Below are positions 33,273-42,086 of a stretch of DNA of 46,141 bases, piece after piece (the stretch's first letter is position 1; each line of letters begins with the position of its first letter). The position numbers and the translations under genes were made by a program. The DNA is taken from NCBI GenBank assembly GCA_910588435.1, contig CAJUPL010000013.1:1-46141 (forward strand), written 5' to 3'. This DNA is from an uncultured Eggerthellaceae bacterium. Its GTDB lineage: Bacteria; Actinomycetota; Coriobacteriia; Coriobacteriales; Eggerthellaceae. Below the pieces are notes generated by a model. The model saw nothing but the letters and a program-made list of their open reading frames with translations. It did no database searches and was not told the origin of the DNA.

Positions 33273-34673
33273 TCACTGGATGCCAGGGATGGAGGGGATG
33301 GTGGCGAAGCCGGCCTCAAGCTCATCGTCCGTTGGGGCGTGGTCCTTCATCTTGCCGTTGTTGTAGGCGTCATACGCGTACATATCGAAATACCCCGTGC
33401 CCGTCAGCCCGAAGAGGATGACCTTCTCCTCGCCCGTCTCAGCGCACTTCTTCGCCTCCTCCATCGCAACGAAGATGGCATGCGCGCTCTCCGGCGCAGG
33501 CAAGATGGTCTCAAGGCGAGCGAACTCCTCGGCTGCCCCGAACACATCAGTCTGCTTGACAGCCACTGCGTCCATGTATCCGTCAGCCTTGAGCTTGCTC
33601 ACGACAGGCGCCATCCCGTGATAGCGAAGGCCACCGGCATGATCGGGGCTTGGGAGGAAGCCATTGCCCAGCGTGTACATCTTGCAGAGCGGGCAGGTCT
33701 GGCCGGTATCTGCGAAGTCATAAGCGTACTTGCCGCGCGTGAGCGACGGGCAGCTTGCAGGCTCAACGGCTATGAACTGGGTATCGGGCTTGTCCCCGCG
33801 AAGCTTGTCGCGCATGAAGGGCGCGATGAGCCCGGCCAGGTTCGATCCACCGCCCGCGCATCCGATCACGATGTCTGGGTACTCGCCTATCTCCTCCATG
33901 GCCGTATAGCTCTCAAGCCCGATGATGGATTGGTGCAGGACCACTTGATTCAGCACGCTTCCAAGCTGATAGCGCCCCTTGTTGCCCGGCACGTTGAGGG
34001 CGCGCTCTACCGCCTCGGAGATGGCGGTGCCAAGGCTGCCTGTTGAGTCCGGGTGCTCAGCCAGCATCTTCCGACCCACCTCTGTGGTGTTCGACGGAGA
34101 TGGGGTCACGGTAGCGTTGAACGTCTCCATGATGTTGCGCCTGAACGGCTTCTGCTCATAGGAGCACTTGACCATGAAGACATCCAGATCAAGGCCGTAG
34201 TGGTCGGCCGCCTCTGAGAGCGCGGTGCCCCACTGCCCAGCACCCGTCTCCGTTGTGATCTTGTCCAGGTCCTGCTCCTTGGCGTAGTAAGCCTGAGCCA
34301 GCGCAGAGTTCAGCTTGTGGGACCCAGAGGTGTTGTTGCCCTCGAACTTATAGTAGATGCGCGCGGGAGTGCCCAGCGCACGCTCAAGGTTGTACGCACG
34401 GCAAAGCGGGCTTGGCCTGTACACCTTGTACATCTCGCGAACGCCTTCCGGGATGTCCACGTATGCCGTGGTGTCATCAAGCTCTTGGCGGGCAAGCTCA
34501 TCGCAGAACACGTTCGAGATGTCCTCGGGCGTTGCAACCTTGCCATTGGGGAGGAGCATTGGATCTGGCGGCTCGGGCATATCCGCGCGAAGGTTGTACC
34601 ACTGCGTTGGGATCTGATCCTCACGCAGATAGATGCGGTAGGGGATCTCGTTCTTTGCGCTCTCGTTCGCCAT
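33273..34673 (-). CDS. trpB2: TrpB-like PLP-dependent tryptophan synthase beta (TrpB2 type)
   Basis: PLP enzyme of about 466 residues, longer than classical TrpB (about 400), with the TrpB2-type N-terminal extension (YNLRADMPEPPDP). The PLP Lys is in NTSGSHKLNSALAQAYYA, and the phosphate-binding loop is GCAGGGSNLAG. It would make tryptophan from indole and serine. No trpA or other trp gene is adjacent, so it may act on free indole. GGAG sits 6 nt before ATG 34673, with another ATG one codon earlier. The leader, with three Trp codons and a terminator, supports the tryptophan assignment independently. Confidence 0.9.
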   Translation of the reverse strand: MANESAKNEIPYRIYLREDQIPTQWYNLRADMPEPPDPMLLPNGKVATPEDISNVFCDELARQELDDTTAYVDIPEGVREMYKVYRPSPLCRAYNLERALGTPARIYYKFEGNNTSGSHKLNSALAQAYYAKEQDLDKITTETGAGQWGTALSEAADHYGLDLDVFMVKCSYEQKPFRRNIMETFNATVTPSPSNTTEVGRKMLAEHPDSTGSLGTAISEAVERALNVPGNKGRYQLGSVLNQVVLHQSIIGLESYTAMEEIGEYPDIVIGCAGGGSNLAGLIAPFMRDKLRGDKPDTQFIAVEPASCPSLTRGKYAYDFADTGQTCPLCKMYTLGNGFLPSPDHAGGLRYHGMAPVVSKLKADGYMDAVAVKQTDVFGAAEEFARLETILPAPESAHAIFVAMEEAKKCAETGEEKVILFGLTGTGYFDMYAYDAYNNGKMKDHAPTDDELEAGFATIPSIPGIQ

Positions 34674-34700
34674 CATGCTCTCCTTTCGTTTGCTTGCATC

Positions 34701-34730
34701 AAAAAAGGCCCCCGGATCACCGAGGGCCTT
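34701..34730 (-). terminator. Attenuator terminator of trpB2
   Basis: On the minus strand an 11-bp stem with one G-T pair (5' arm 34730-34720, 3' arm 34715-34705, loop TGAT) is followed by six T. It is 25 bp before trpB2 and 40 bp after the Trp leader peptide stop. An intrinsic terminator placed directly in front of a gene indicates conditional read-through. Confidence 0.92.
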
Positions 34731-34769
34731 CTTGTTCATATGCAGAGGCGAAGTTCAGTAACCCGAGTC

Positions 34770-34853
34770 TTAAGATATTCCCTTCGTCCACCACCATGCG
34801 CCTGCAACCGCTGCTGCGGTTGCGTGAGAGATATATGCGCGTGCGTTGGTCAA
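34770..34853 (-). CDS. Tryptophan leader peptide (trpB2 attenuator)
   Basis: A 27-codon frame from TTG 34853 to TAA 34770. GAAAGGA is 7 nt before the TTG, and no other in-frame start exists. Codons 20-22 are TGG TGG TGG (34788-34796), giving AGAWWWTKGIS at the end. Just before them an 8-bp hairpin (GCAACCGC/GCGGTTGC, 34804-34823) may pause polymerase. Stalling on the Trp codons when charged tRNA-Trp is scarce would alter folding downstream and prevent the terminator at 34701-34730. I could not identify a strong antiterminator pairing. Three adjacent Trp codons in a short translated frame before a terminator are very unlikely by chance. Confidence 0.85.
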   Translation of the reverse strand: MTNARAYISHATAAAVAGAWWWTKGIS

Positions 34854-34879
34854 AGCTTCATCCTTTCGAGTTGAAACTA

Positions 34880-34909
34880 AGGTTAGCACGTCAAGTCCGC
34901 TCTTCGCAA
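34880..34909 (-). promoter_or_regulatory. Promoter of the Trp leader
   Basis: On the minus strand TTGCGA (34904-34909), 18 bp, TAACCT (34880-34885). The start would be near 34873, about 20 nt before the leader TTG. It lies right after the ffh stop, so trpB2 is a separate unit from ffh. Confidence 0.55.
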
Positions 34910-34945
34910 CAAGCATCCTTGCGAACGGACCTTACCTGCAATGCC

Positions 34946-36358
34946 TCACATGTCCTTCATCATGGACTGCAAGCGCTTGATGTCTGACATGGACATGCCG
35001 CCAAGGCCGGGAACGCCGCCGCGGCGCTTCTTGCCCTTCTTCCCCTTCTTGCCACGAACTGGCACCTGAGAGAATGCGGACATGGCCTTCTTGACCATCT
35101 TCTTCGTCTCGTTGTACTTCTTCATGAGGTTGTTCACATCGGTCACGGTCACGCCCGCACCTGCAGCGATCCTCTTGCGGCGGCCCGCATTCAATACGTC
35201 AGGATGCTCGCGCTCCTCCTTCGTCATGGAGTTGATGATGACCTCCATGTCATCCAGCGCGCCCTCATCAACCTGTCCGTTCCCGAGCATCTTGTCTCCG
35301 CCAGGCATGGCAGATACAAGCTTGGAGATGCCACCCATCTTCTTCACCTGGCGGTTCATGGTGATGAAGTCATTCAGCGTTAGGTTGCCGCGCGCAAGCT
35401 CCTCTGCCTGCATCTGCTCTTCTTCGGCCTGCTGCACGCGAACGGCATTCTCGATCAGAGAGACCATGTCCCCCATGCCGAGGATGCGCTTCGCCATGCG
35501 ATCAGGATGGAACGCGTCAAGCGAATCTGGCTTCTCGCCAGAGGAGATGAACTTGATGGGCTTGCCCGTGACCTCGCGAACGGAGAGCGCGCCGCCGCCG
35601 CGTGCGTCACCATCCATCTTGGACATGATGACGCCGTCGAAATCCACCTTCTCCGCGAACGCGGACACGACGCCCACCACATCCTGGCCAGTCATGGCAT
35701 CAACCACCATCAAGACCTCATCAGGATCCACAGCCTCCTTGATGGCAGCTGCCTCATCCATCATGGCCTCATCCACATGGAGGCGGCCAGCCGTGTCAAC
35801 GATGACCACATCACGCAGGTTGTCTATCGCGAACTGCACGCCGTCTGAGGCGATCTTCACAGGGTCTTCGCCATCCTCACGGAAGACGCGAACGCCTATC
35901 TCCTCGCCCAGCGTCTGCAGCTGATCGGCCGCAGCAGGACGATACACGTCGCACGCCACCAGAAGCGGCGAGTGCCCCTCTGACTTCAGCTTGTAGGCAA
36001 GCTTCGCGCAAGCTGTTGTCTTGCCTGAACCCTGAAGGCCCACCAGCATGATGACGCTGGGGATGCGGCCAGAGAGCTCCAGCTTCGCATTCGTCTTGCC
36101 CAAGAGCTCGGTCAGCTCATCCAGGACGATCTTCACCACGTTCTGCGCAGGTGTGAGGGAATCCATCACATCAGCTGTGAGACAGCGCTCCTTGGTGCGC
36201 GAGATGAACTGCTTGACCACCTTGAAGTTGACGTCTGCCTCCAGCAGAGCCAGACGGATCTCACGCATGGCGTCATTGATGTCAGCTTCGGTCAGCCTGC
36301 CTTTGCTGCGAAGCCCTGAGAATATCCCTTGTAGTCTCTCTGACAGGCTCTCAAGCAT
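34946..36358 (-). CDS. ffh: Signal recognition particle protein Ffh
   Basis: GTPase that binds signal sequences and SRP RNA and delivers ribosomes to FtsY. In 470 residues it has the N domain, then the G domain with GLQGSGKTTACAKLA, DTAGRLHVDE and SKMDGDARGGG, and the C-terminal M domain, ending in a basic Gly/Lys-rich tract and a Met-rich helix (MSMSDIKRLQSMM). GGAGAGG is 5 nt before the ATG. It follows ftsY by 49 bp, so the two SRP-pathway GTPases are co-transcribed. Confidence 0.98.
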   Translation of the reverse strand: MLESLSERLQGIFSGLRSKGRLTEADINDAMREIRLALLEADVNFKVVKQFISRTKERCLTADVMDSLTPAQNVVKIVLDELTELLGKTNAKLELSGRIPSVIMLVGLQGSGKTTACAKLAYKLKSEGHSPLLVACDVYRPAAADQLQTLGEEIGVRVFREDGEDPVKIASDGVQFAIDNLRDVVIVDTAGRLHVDEAMMDEAAAIKEAVDPDEVLMVVDAMTGQDVVGVVSAFAEKVDFDGVIMSKMDGDARGGGALSVREVTGKPIKFISSGEKPDSLDAFHPDRMAKRILGMGDMVSLIENAVRVQQAEEEQMQAEELARGNLTLNDFITMNRQVKKMGGISKLVSAMPGGDKMLGNGQVDEGALDDMEVIINSMTKEEREHPDVLNAGRRKRIAAGAGVTVTDVNNLMKKYNETKKMVKKAMSAFSQVPVRGKKGKKGKKRRGGVPGLGGMSMSDIKRLQSMMKDM

Positions 36359-36407
36359 GAATGCCTCTCCTAGCTTGGTTGAAGTTCGCGAACTGATGCG
36401 ATCAAGG

Positions 36408-37553
36408 TTACCATTTCTCCCAGAAGTGCTTCTTCGGCTTCTCCTGGGCCTTCATGGCGTCATCCATGGCCACGAAATCCGCCCATGACATCTTCTGGGG
36501 TTCATCTTTTGCGGGTGCAGGATCCGCGGGGATGGGTTTGGGTTCAGGTTGAGCATCCTCGGGTGGGCAGCTCTGAAGAGCTGCGCTACAGGGAGCTTCG
36601 CTGCGGTCTTCCTCAAGAGATTCCTCATCTGTGAGGTCCTCCTCTTCGAAGTCCCCTATGAGGGAGGCCACGAAATCATGGGTGGAGAAGTCACGCAGAT
36701 CTTCGATGGATTCCCCCACGCCAACCTTGACTATGGGAAGGTCAAGCTCATGCGAGATAGCAAGCGAGATGCCGCCCTTGGCGCTACCATCCAGCTTGGT
36801 GACGATCAGCGCATCCAGATCCAGCGCGCGGTTGAACTCACGCGCCTGCTGAAGGCCGTTCTGCCCGGTAGTGGCGTCTATCACCAGCACGGTATGCACG
36901 GGCACGTTCGCACGCTTCTTGGTGACCGATACCACCTTCTCAAGCTCACGCATGAGGTCATCTGAGGTGTGCAGGCGCCCTGCCGTGTCTATCAGCACAA
37001 GGTCTGCGCCTTGAGCTTCAGCGGCGTCAATGGTGTCAAAGCAGACGCTTGCCGGGTCTGACCCGCGCTCCTTGGTGATGATGGGCACATCCGCGCGCTT
37101 AGCCCACACTTCCAGCTGCTCTATGGCAGCCGCACGGAAGGTATCCGCGGAGCCCAATATCACATTACGCCCTGCCGCCTTGGCCTCGTTCGCAAGCTTG
37201 CCCACAGTGGTGGTCTTCCCGGTGCCGTTGATGCCAACGAACAAGATGACCTCCGGACTGCCGTCAAGGACTCCGCCATCCCCTTCAGCGAACGCGCCCT
37301 GTATCTCATCGCTCAGGAGGTCCAGCACCGCATATGCGTCCGGCAGCGCTTGGCGCTCTGCCTTGTCACGCAGGTTCTCCACGATATCCATGGACGCCGC
37401 GCCACCTATGTCAGAGAGGATCAGCGTCTCCTCTAGCTCTTCCCAGAACCCCTCGTCCAGATCAGGGCCTCGGTGCAAGAGCACGTTCATGCTCTCCTTG
37501 AACCTATCCCTTGACCTTGCAAGGCCTTCGGTCATGCGCCGAAATACGCTCAT
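36408..37553 (-). CDS. ftsY: Signal recognition particle receptor FtsY
   Basis: SRP receptor GTPase. The NG domain (residues 1-300) has GINGTGKTTTVGKLA, DTAGRLHTSDDL and TKLDGSAKGG. The layout is unusual: the N-terminus is short (MSVFRRMTEGLARSRDRF, an amphipathic helix), while an acidic and Pro-rich region of about 80 residues follows the G domain and ends HFWEKW. In the better known FtsY proteins the acidic domain is at the N-terminus. The tail also contains an 18-bp palindrome in frame. AGGAGGTG precedes ATG. It lies between smc and ffh. Confidence 0.96.
   Translation of the reverse strand: MSVFRRMTEGLARSRDRFKESMNVLLHRGPDLDEGFWEELEETLILSDIGGAASMDIVENLRDKAERQALPDAYAVLDLLSDEIQGAFAEGDGGVLDGSPEVILFVGINGTGKTTTVGKLANEAKAAGRNVILGSADTFRAAAIEQLEVWAKRADVPIITKERGSDPASVCFDTIDAAEAQGADLVLIDTAGRLHTSDDLMRELEKVVSVTKKRANVPVHTVLVIDATTGQNGLQQAREFNRALDLDALIVTKLDGSAKGGISLAISHELDLPIVKVGVGESIEDLRDFSTHDFVASLIGDFEEEDLTDEESLEEDRSEAPCSAALQSCPPEDAQPEPKPIPADPAPAKDEPQKMSWADFVAMDDAMKAQEKPKKHFWEKW
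36567..36584. repeat. Palindrome inside the ftsY reading frame
   Basis: GCAGCTCT and AGAGCTGC, separated by GA, form a perfect 8-bp inverted repeat in the region coding for the FtsY acidic tail. The encoded residues (Cys-Ser-Ala-Ala-Leu-Gln-Ser-Cys) differ in character from the Glu/Asp/Pro-rich flanks, which suggests a small in-frame insertion of repeat DNA. Confidence 0.55.
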
Positions 37554-37638
37554 GGCACCTCCTCATGATATGAGAGCAATCCTAACACGTGAGGTCACCC
37601 CACGCGCACATGCAGTGCGCTCACGTGCGCCGGAAGCA

Positions 37639-40600
37639 TCAGCGCTTCTTGGATAGCGCGTCTTCCAGCTTCTGGGACAGCACCTTCGTGACGCCATCTG
37701 CCTGCATGGATACGCCGAACAGGACGTCAGCCATCTCCATGGTGCGCCTTTGGTGCGTGATCATCAGCAGCTGCGTCTCATGGCGCATCTGGTCTATGTA
37801 TGAGATCAGGCGGCGCAGGTTCGAATCATCCAGCGCGGCCTCCACCTCATCAAGGATGTAGAAGGGTGTTGAGCGCGTCTTGTACAGCGCGAACAGGAGC
37901 GCCAGCGCCGTCAAGGACCTCTCTCCGCCGGACATGAGCGACATCTTGGCTATCCTCTTGCCTGCTGGCTGCGCGTGCACCTCAACGCCAGATGCCTCTA
38001 TGTCATCCGGATCCACCAACGACAGGTGCGCATTGCCGCCAGGGAAGAGCATGGAGAAGATCTGGCGGAAGTTCTCATCCACCGTCTTGAAGGTGTTCGC
38101 GAAGTCATCCCTCATGCGCTCTTCGATGACGGCGTTGATCCGCATGAGAGCCCTAGCCGCGCTTCGCATGTCAGATAGCTGGCCTTCAAGGTAATCATGA
38201 CGGCCCTTCAGCTCCTCATACTCAGCAGCAGCATCCGGATTGATAGTGCCCAGGTTCGCTATCCTGCGCGTCAGCTTGAAGGCCTCCTCCTCAGCAAGCG
38301 GCCTGTCCTGAAGCTCAGGCGTGAGCAGCGCAGTTTCCAGATCAGCTGCGCACTCCTCGGTGATGACCGCAACGGCTGCCTGCACGGACATCTCCGCCCG
38401 CGCGCGCTCCACCTGCACGGCTGAGAGCTCCTCAGCGGCCTTATCGTATGCCTCTTGCGCTTCCCTTGCCTGCTTCCTCAAGGAAGCCATCTCCTCATGG
38501 AGGGTGCCAGTGGAGCTCTTGGCAGATGCGTGCGCATCCTCCAGCTTGACCATGGCCAGCCTTGCAGACTGCGAGATGGCGTCCATCACGGTGAGCAAGG
38601 GCGCCAGACGCTCTGCGCTCACGCGCTTCACATTCAAGACCTGCGCAGATTCCTCGCGCGTCTGTTGCATACGCTCAAGCTCAGCAAGCGCTGCGTCTAT
38701 GACACGCTTCGCATAGGCGCTGCGCTCTGTTAGCTTCGCAAGCTCCAGCTTGGCGTCTGACAAGGCCTGTGCGCTCTCCTGCTCTGCAACGCGAAGCGGC
38801 GGGAGCTCCTCTGATGCAGCCTGCGCCAGCTCTTTGGCCTCATTGGCAGCAGCGGTTGCCTCTTCTATCTTGCGCTCAAGCTCTTGGATGTTGGGTCGCG
38901 CCTCATCCGCCGTTGAGCTCTCCTTCTCAAGGACAGCCTCCACACCCTCAAGCTCACGCGTCACCGATGCCAGCTTGGCCGTTGCCGCATCTGAGGCCAG
39001 GCGCGCTGAATGCGCGCTGCCCTTCAGGCTTGCCAGCCTCTCCTTGATGTCAAGGCTCTCCGTCTGCGCGCGCATGAGCGCAGCCTCAGCCGCCTCAGCC
39101 TCCTTGGCTGCGCGAACGCTTGACGCCTTCGCCTCTTCGAGAGCGCGCTTGAGCTCATCTATCCTGCGAAGGCGGGACAGCACGCCAGTCTCTTGGCCTT
39201 GCGCATGTATGCGGAGGGACACCTTGCCTGACGGCCAGACGACGTCTCCGCTCTTGGTTGCGAACCTCAAGCCCTGCGCGTCCTCTGCATGGCACGCGAT
39301 GGCTTGCTCTAGCGTATTGCATATCATCACATCGCCCAGAAGCGCGCGAACTGCCTGCTCTTGCGCTGGCTGCACCTTGATGAGCGACATGAGCGCCGTG
39401 CAACCTTCTGGCGCTTGCGCGTCAAGGTTCGCCATATGCCTTGCTGGGTCATCCTCCATGACGAGCGTTGCAGGGTCAGCCTCTTCGCCCTGGATGGATG
39501 AGCTGGCTAGCAAGACCTCGCCTGCGCCCTTCACCACCAAAGATGAGAGGTCTCCCTTGAGGAGCGCTTCCACCAGACCTTCCAGATCCTCCGGCGCGCG
39601 CAAGGCGTGCGAGAGCATCTTCGGTTGTGAGCCCTGCTCAGCCAGCGCCTCTGAGATCTGAGCAGCCGAGGTGCCTTCGCGACGCCCTTCGGATGCCTCG
39701 ATCTCACGGAGCGCCTGTATCTGCGTCTCCAATGACCTCTCCTGCGCAGAGGCTTCATCAGCAGCACGACGCGCCTCCTCGCGCGCCTGCATGCATGAGC
39801 CCACCAGGTTGCGGGCCTCCTTCTCTTGCGCATCCAGGGTGGCAAGCGCCTCTTCTTGAGCCACTGCCTCCTCTTGGGCAGACGCAGCATCTGCTGAGAG
39901 CTTGTCAACCTGGAGCGTGAGCTCGGCCTTGTGGCCTTCCATGACCTTGATCTGCGCCATGCTGTTGGACAGCGCCTCTTTGGCGATGGCCAGCTCTTCG
40001 CGATGCCTTGCGGCAGCGGACTCTAGCTGGCTTGCCTCATGCATGAGCTCCTTGTTGCGCTTCTCTGAAGACTGCAGCGCGTCTGATGCCTGCTTGTGCT
40101 CATGCGCCCTTGCGTCCACTGCCTTGGAAGCCTCTTCGGTTGCTGAAGCAGCAGAATCGGCCTGCTGTCGGGCATCCATGAGACGCGCATGGGCTCGTTC
40201 GATGTTGCCCTTCGCCTGCTCCATCTGCACTTCCACCTCAGAAGCGCGCTCTATGGCCGCGCGCCTCCTGTCCCTGATCAGCATGCATGACGAATCAAGG
40301 CGCTCAGTGACGGATGTGACCTGCTGATAGCTCTTGGAGAGAGCGTTGGCATCCTGGCTGTCCTCCAGTATCTTCGCTTGGAGGGCGGAGATGTCTGCGT
40401 CCAGCTTCTCTGTGACCAGCTTGCGCTCATCCAGCGCACGCTTCAAGATGCCCTCGCGCTCTGTGATGCGACCATGCTCAGCGCGCAGGTTGCGAAGGTC
40501 ATCCACAGCAAGAGAGAGCTTCACCTTGGCAAGCTCAGCTGTGAGCTCTGAGTGCTTGATGGCGCGCTTGGCCTTGCGCTCTAGCGGGCCCAGCTGGCGC

Positions 40601-41196
40601 CCCACCTCGTTCGCGATGTCCGAGACCCTGTCAACGTGGGCTTGCATGCGCTCGAGCTTCCGAACGCTCTTCGCCATCCTCTGCTTGTGCTTGAGCACGC
40701 CCGCGGCTTCCTCTATGAGCGCACGCCTGTCCTCTGGCTTTGAGCGAAGGACGGAATCCAGCGCTCCTTGGGAGATGATGGAGTGCGTGCCGGTGCCGAG
40801 GCCTGAGTCATGGAGGATCTCAAGCACGTCTATGCGGCGCGCCACGGCGCCGTTGATGAGGTATTCGCTCTCACCTGACCTGTAGACGCGCCTGGCAACG
40901 GATACCTCTTGGAAATCCATCGGGAGCGTGCCGTCTGAGTTATCAAGCACCAGCTCCACCTCGGCCATGGATGTGGCCTTCCTGGCGGATGAGCCTGAGA
41001 AGATGACGTCTTCCATGGCTTGCCCGCGGAGGTTCTTCGCGTTGCGCTCTCCCAGCACCCAAAGGACCGCGTCAGATATGTTGGATTTGCCGGAGCCGTT
41101 CGGGCCCACGATGGCCGTGATCCCAGGCTCTAGCTTCAATGTGACCTTATCCGCGAATGATTTGAATCCGCGCAGGGTGAGGCTCTTCAGATACAC
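37639..41196 (-). CDS. smc: Chromosome partition protein SMC
   Basis: Chromosome-organising ATPase, 1185 residues, full length. The N-terminal Walker A is GPNGSGKSNISDAVLWVLGE (residues 32-51). Two long coiled coils, rich in Ala, Glu, Lys, flank a hinge near residues 500-650. At the C-terminus are the ABC signature LMSGGERSLTALALLFAL and Walker B PFYILDEVEAALDD. The GTG start follows the rnc stop by 5 bp, so translation is probably coupled. Partners ScpA and ScpB are not in this window. A GCGCAC/GTGCGC hairpin occupies the gap to ftsY (37609-37625). Confidence 0.98.
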   Translation of the reverse strand: MYLKSLTLRGFKSFADKVTLKLEPGITAIVGPNGSGKSNISDAVLWVLGERNAKNLRGQAMEDVIFSGSSARKATSMAEVELVLDNSDGTLPMDFQEVSVARRVYRSGESEYLINGAVARRIDVLEILHDSGLGTGTHSIISQGALDSVLRSKPEDRRALIEEAAGVLKHKQRMAKSVRKLERMQAHVDRVSDIANEVGRQLGPLERKAKRAIKHSELTAELAKVKLSLAVDDLRNLRAEHGRITEREGILKRALDERKLVTEKLDADISALQAKILEDSQDANALSKSYQQVTSVTERLDSSCMLIRDRRRAAIERASEVEVQMEQAKGNIERAHARLMDARQQADSAASATEEASKAVDARAHEHKQASDALQSSEKRNKELMHEASQLESAAARHREELAIAKEALSNSMAQIKVMEGHKAELTLQVDKLSADAASAQEEAVAQEEALATLDAQEKEARNLVGSCMQAREEARRAADEASAQERSLETQIQALREIEASEGRREGTSAAQISEALAEQGSQPKMLSHALRAPEDLEGLVEALLKGDLSSLVVKGAGEVLLASSSIQGEEADPATLVMEDDPARHMANLDAQAPEGCTALMSLIKVQPAQEQAVRALLGDVMICNTLEQAIACHAEDAQGLRFATKSGDVVWPSGKVSLRIHAQGQETGVLSRLRRIDELKRALEEAKASSVRAAKEAEAAEAALMRAQTESLDIKERLASLKGSAHSARLASDAATAKLASVTRELEGVEAVLEKESSTADEARPNIQELERKIEEATAAANEAKELAQAASEELPPLRVAEQESAQALSDAKLELAKLTERSAYAKRVIDAALAELERMQQTREESAQVLNVKRVSAERLAPLLTVMDAISQSARLAMVKLEDAHASAKSSTGTLHEEMASLRKQAREAQEAYDKAAEELSAVQVERARAEMSVQAAVAVITEECAADLETALLTPELQDRPLAEEEAFKLTRRIANLGTINPDAAAEYEELKGRHDYLEGQLSDMRSAARALMRINAVIEERMRDDFANTFKTVDENFRQIFSMLFPGGNAHLSLVDPDDIEASGVEVHAQPAGKRIAKMSLMSGGERSLTALALLFALYKTRSTPFYILDEVEAALDDSNLRRLISYIDQMRHETQLLMITHQRRTMEMADVLFGVSMQADGVTKVLSQKLEDALSKKR

Positions 41197-41201
41197 GTGC
41201 G

Positions 41202-42086
41202 TCAGCCCTGCTTCTTCTTGGCGGCCTCTTTCGCCGCCTTCTGCTCTTTACGCTCAGCCGCGCGAGCCTCCTTCGCGCGACGGTAAGCCTCATCGCGCTC
41301 TGCCTTGGCGGCAGCCTTGTCAGCGCGTGCGCGCTTCGCAGCCTCATCCTTGGCCTTGCGCGCAGCCTCATCAAGCCCCAGCCCGAAGAACTCTCCCAGC
41401 CTGGCAAGCGTTGACTTGGCGGCCTGGCTCTCCGCTTCCTTCTTGGTGCGGCCTGACCCTTGCGCAAGGGCATGGTCTCCCGCATACACCTGCGAGATGA
41501 ACGTGCGGTCATGAGGCGGACCTTGCGTCTCTATCAGCTTGTATGTTGGGGTTATGCCGTCAACCTGGAGCTTCTCTTGCAGAGCGCTCTTCGGATTCTC
41601 AGGCTCCTTCGCCATGTCTATGGTCATGCGCGGGATCAAGGTGCGCTCTACGAACTCAACGGCGGCGTCTATCCCGCCGTCAAGGAAGAGCGCTGCCACC
41701 ACGGCCTCATATACGTTCTCAAGCGCGGAGTGAAGGCCGCGGCGTCCCGTGCCCGTCTCAGAGGAGCCGAACACGATGATGTCTGCGAATCCAAGGTCAG
41801 CGGCTGCGTCTGACAGGCTTGAGCCTGACACAAGCGACACCTTGATGCGCGTGAGGCCGCCTTCGTCCAGATTGGGATACCTATGGAATGCAACGGAGGC
41901 CACGATGGCGCCTAGGATGGAATCCCCCAAGAACTCCAAGCGCTCATATGAGAACTTGACGGATTTGCCCTCAGTAGCGGAGGGGTGCGTGATGGCTGAC
42001 AGCAGAAGGGAGCTGTCGCTGAACTTGCGCCCTACAGCCTTCTCAGCTGCTGCAAGCTTCTCTGTCTGCTCTTGCGTGAGGCTCAT
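41202..42086 (-). CDS. rnc: Ribonuclease III
   Basis: Double-strand-specific endoribonuclease for rRNA and mRNA processing. The catalytic signature ERLEFLGDSILGAIVA (near residue 49) and the second acidic site ALFLDGG are present. The dsRNA-binding domain (about 155-230, from NPKSALQEKLQ) is intact. At 294 residues it is about 60 longer than usual: the extra C-terminus is a Lys/Arg/Ala/Glu-rich helix. Its ATG overlaps the plsX stop (TGATG). The order rnc-smc-ftsY is widely conserved in Gram-positive bacteria. Confidence 0.97.
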   Translation of the reverse strand: MSLTQEQTEKLAAAEKAVGRKFSDSSLLLSAITHPSATEGKSVKFSYERLEFLGDSILGAIVASVAFHRYPNLDEGGLTRIKVSLVSGSSLSDAAADLGFADIIVFGSSETGTGRRGLHSALENVYEAVVAALFLDGGIDAAVEFVERTLIPRMTIDMAKEPENPKSALQEKLQVDGITPTYKLIETQGPPHDRTFISQVYAGDHALAQGSGRTKKEAESQAAKSTLARLGEFFGLGLDEAARKAKDEAAKRARADKAAAKAERDEAYRRAKEARAAERKEQKAAKEAAKKKQG

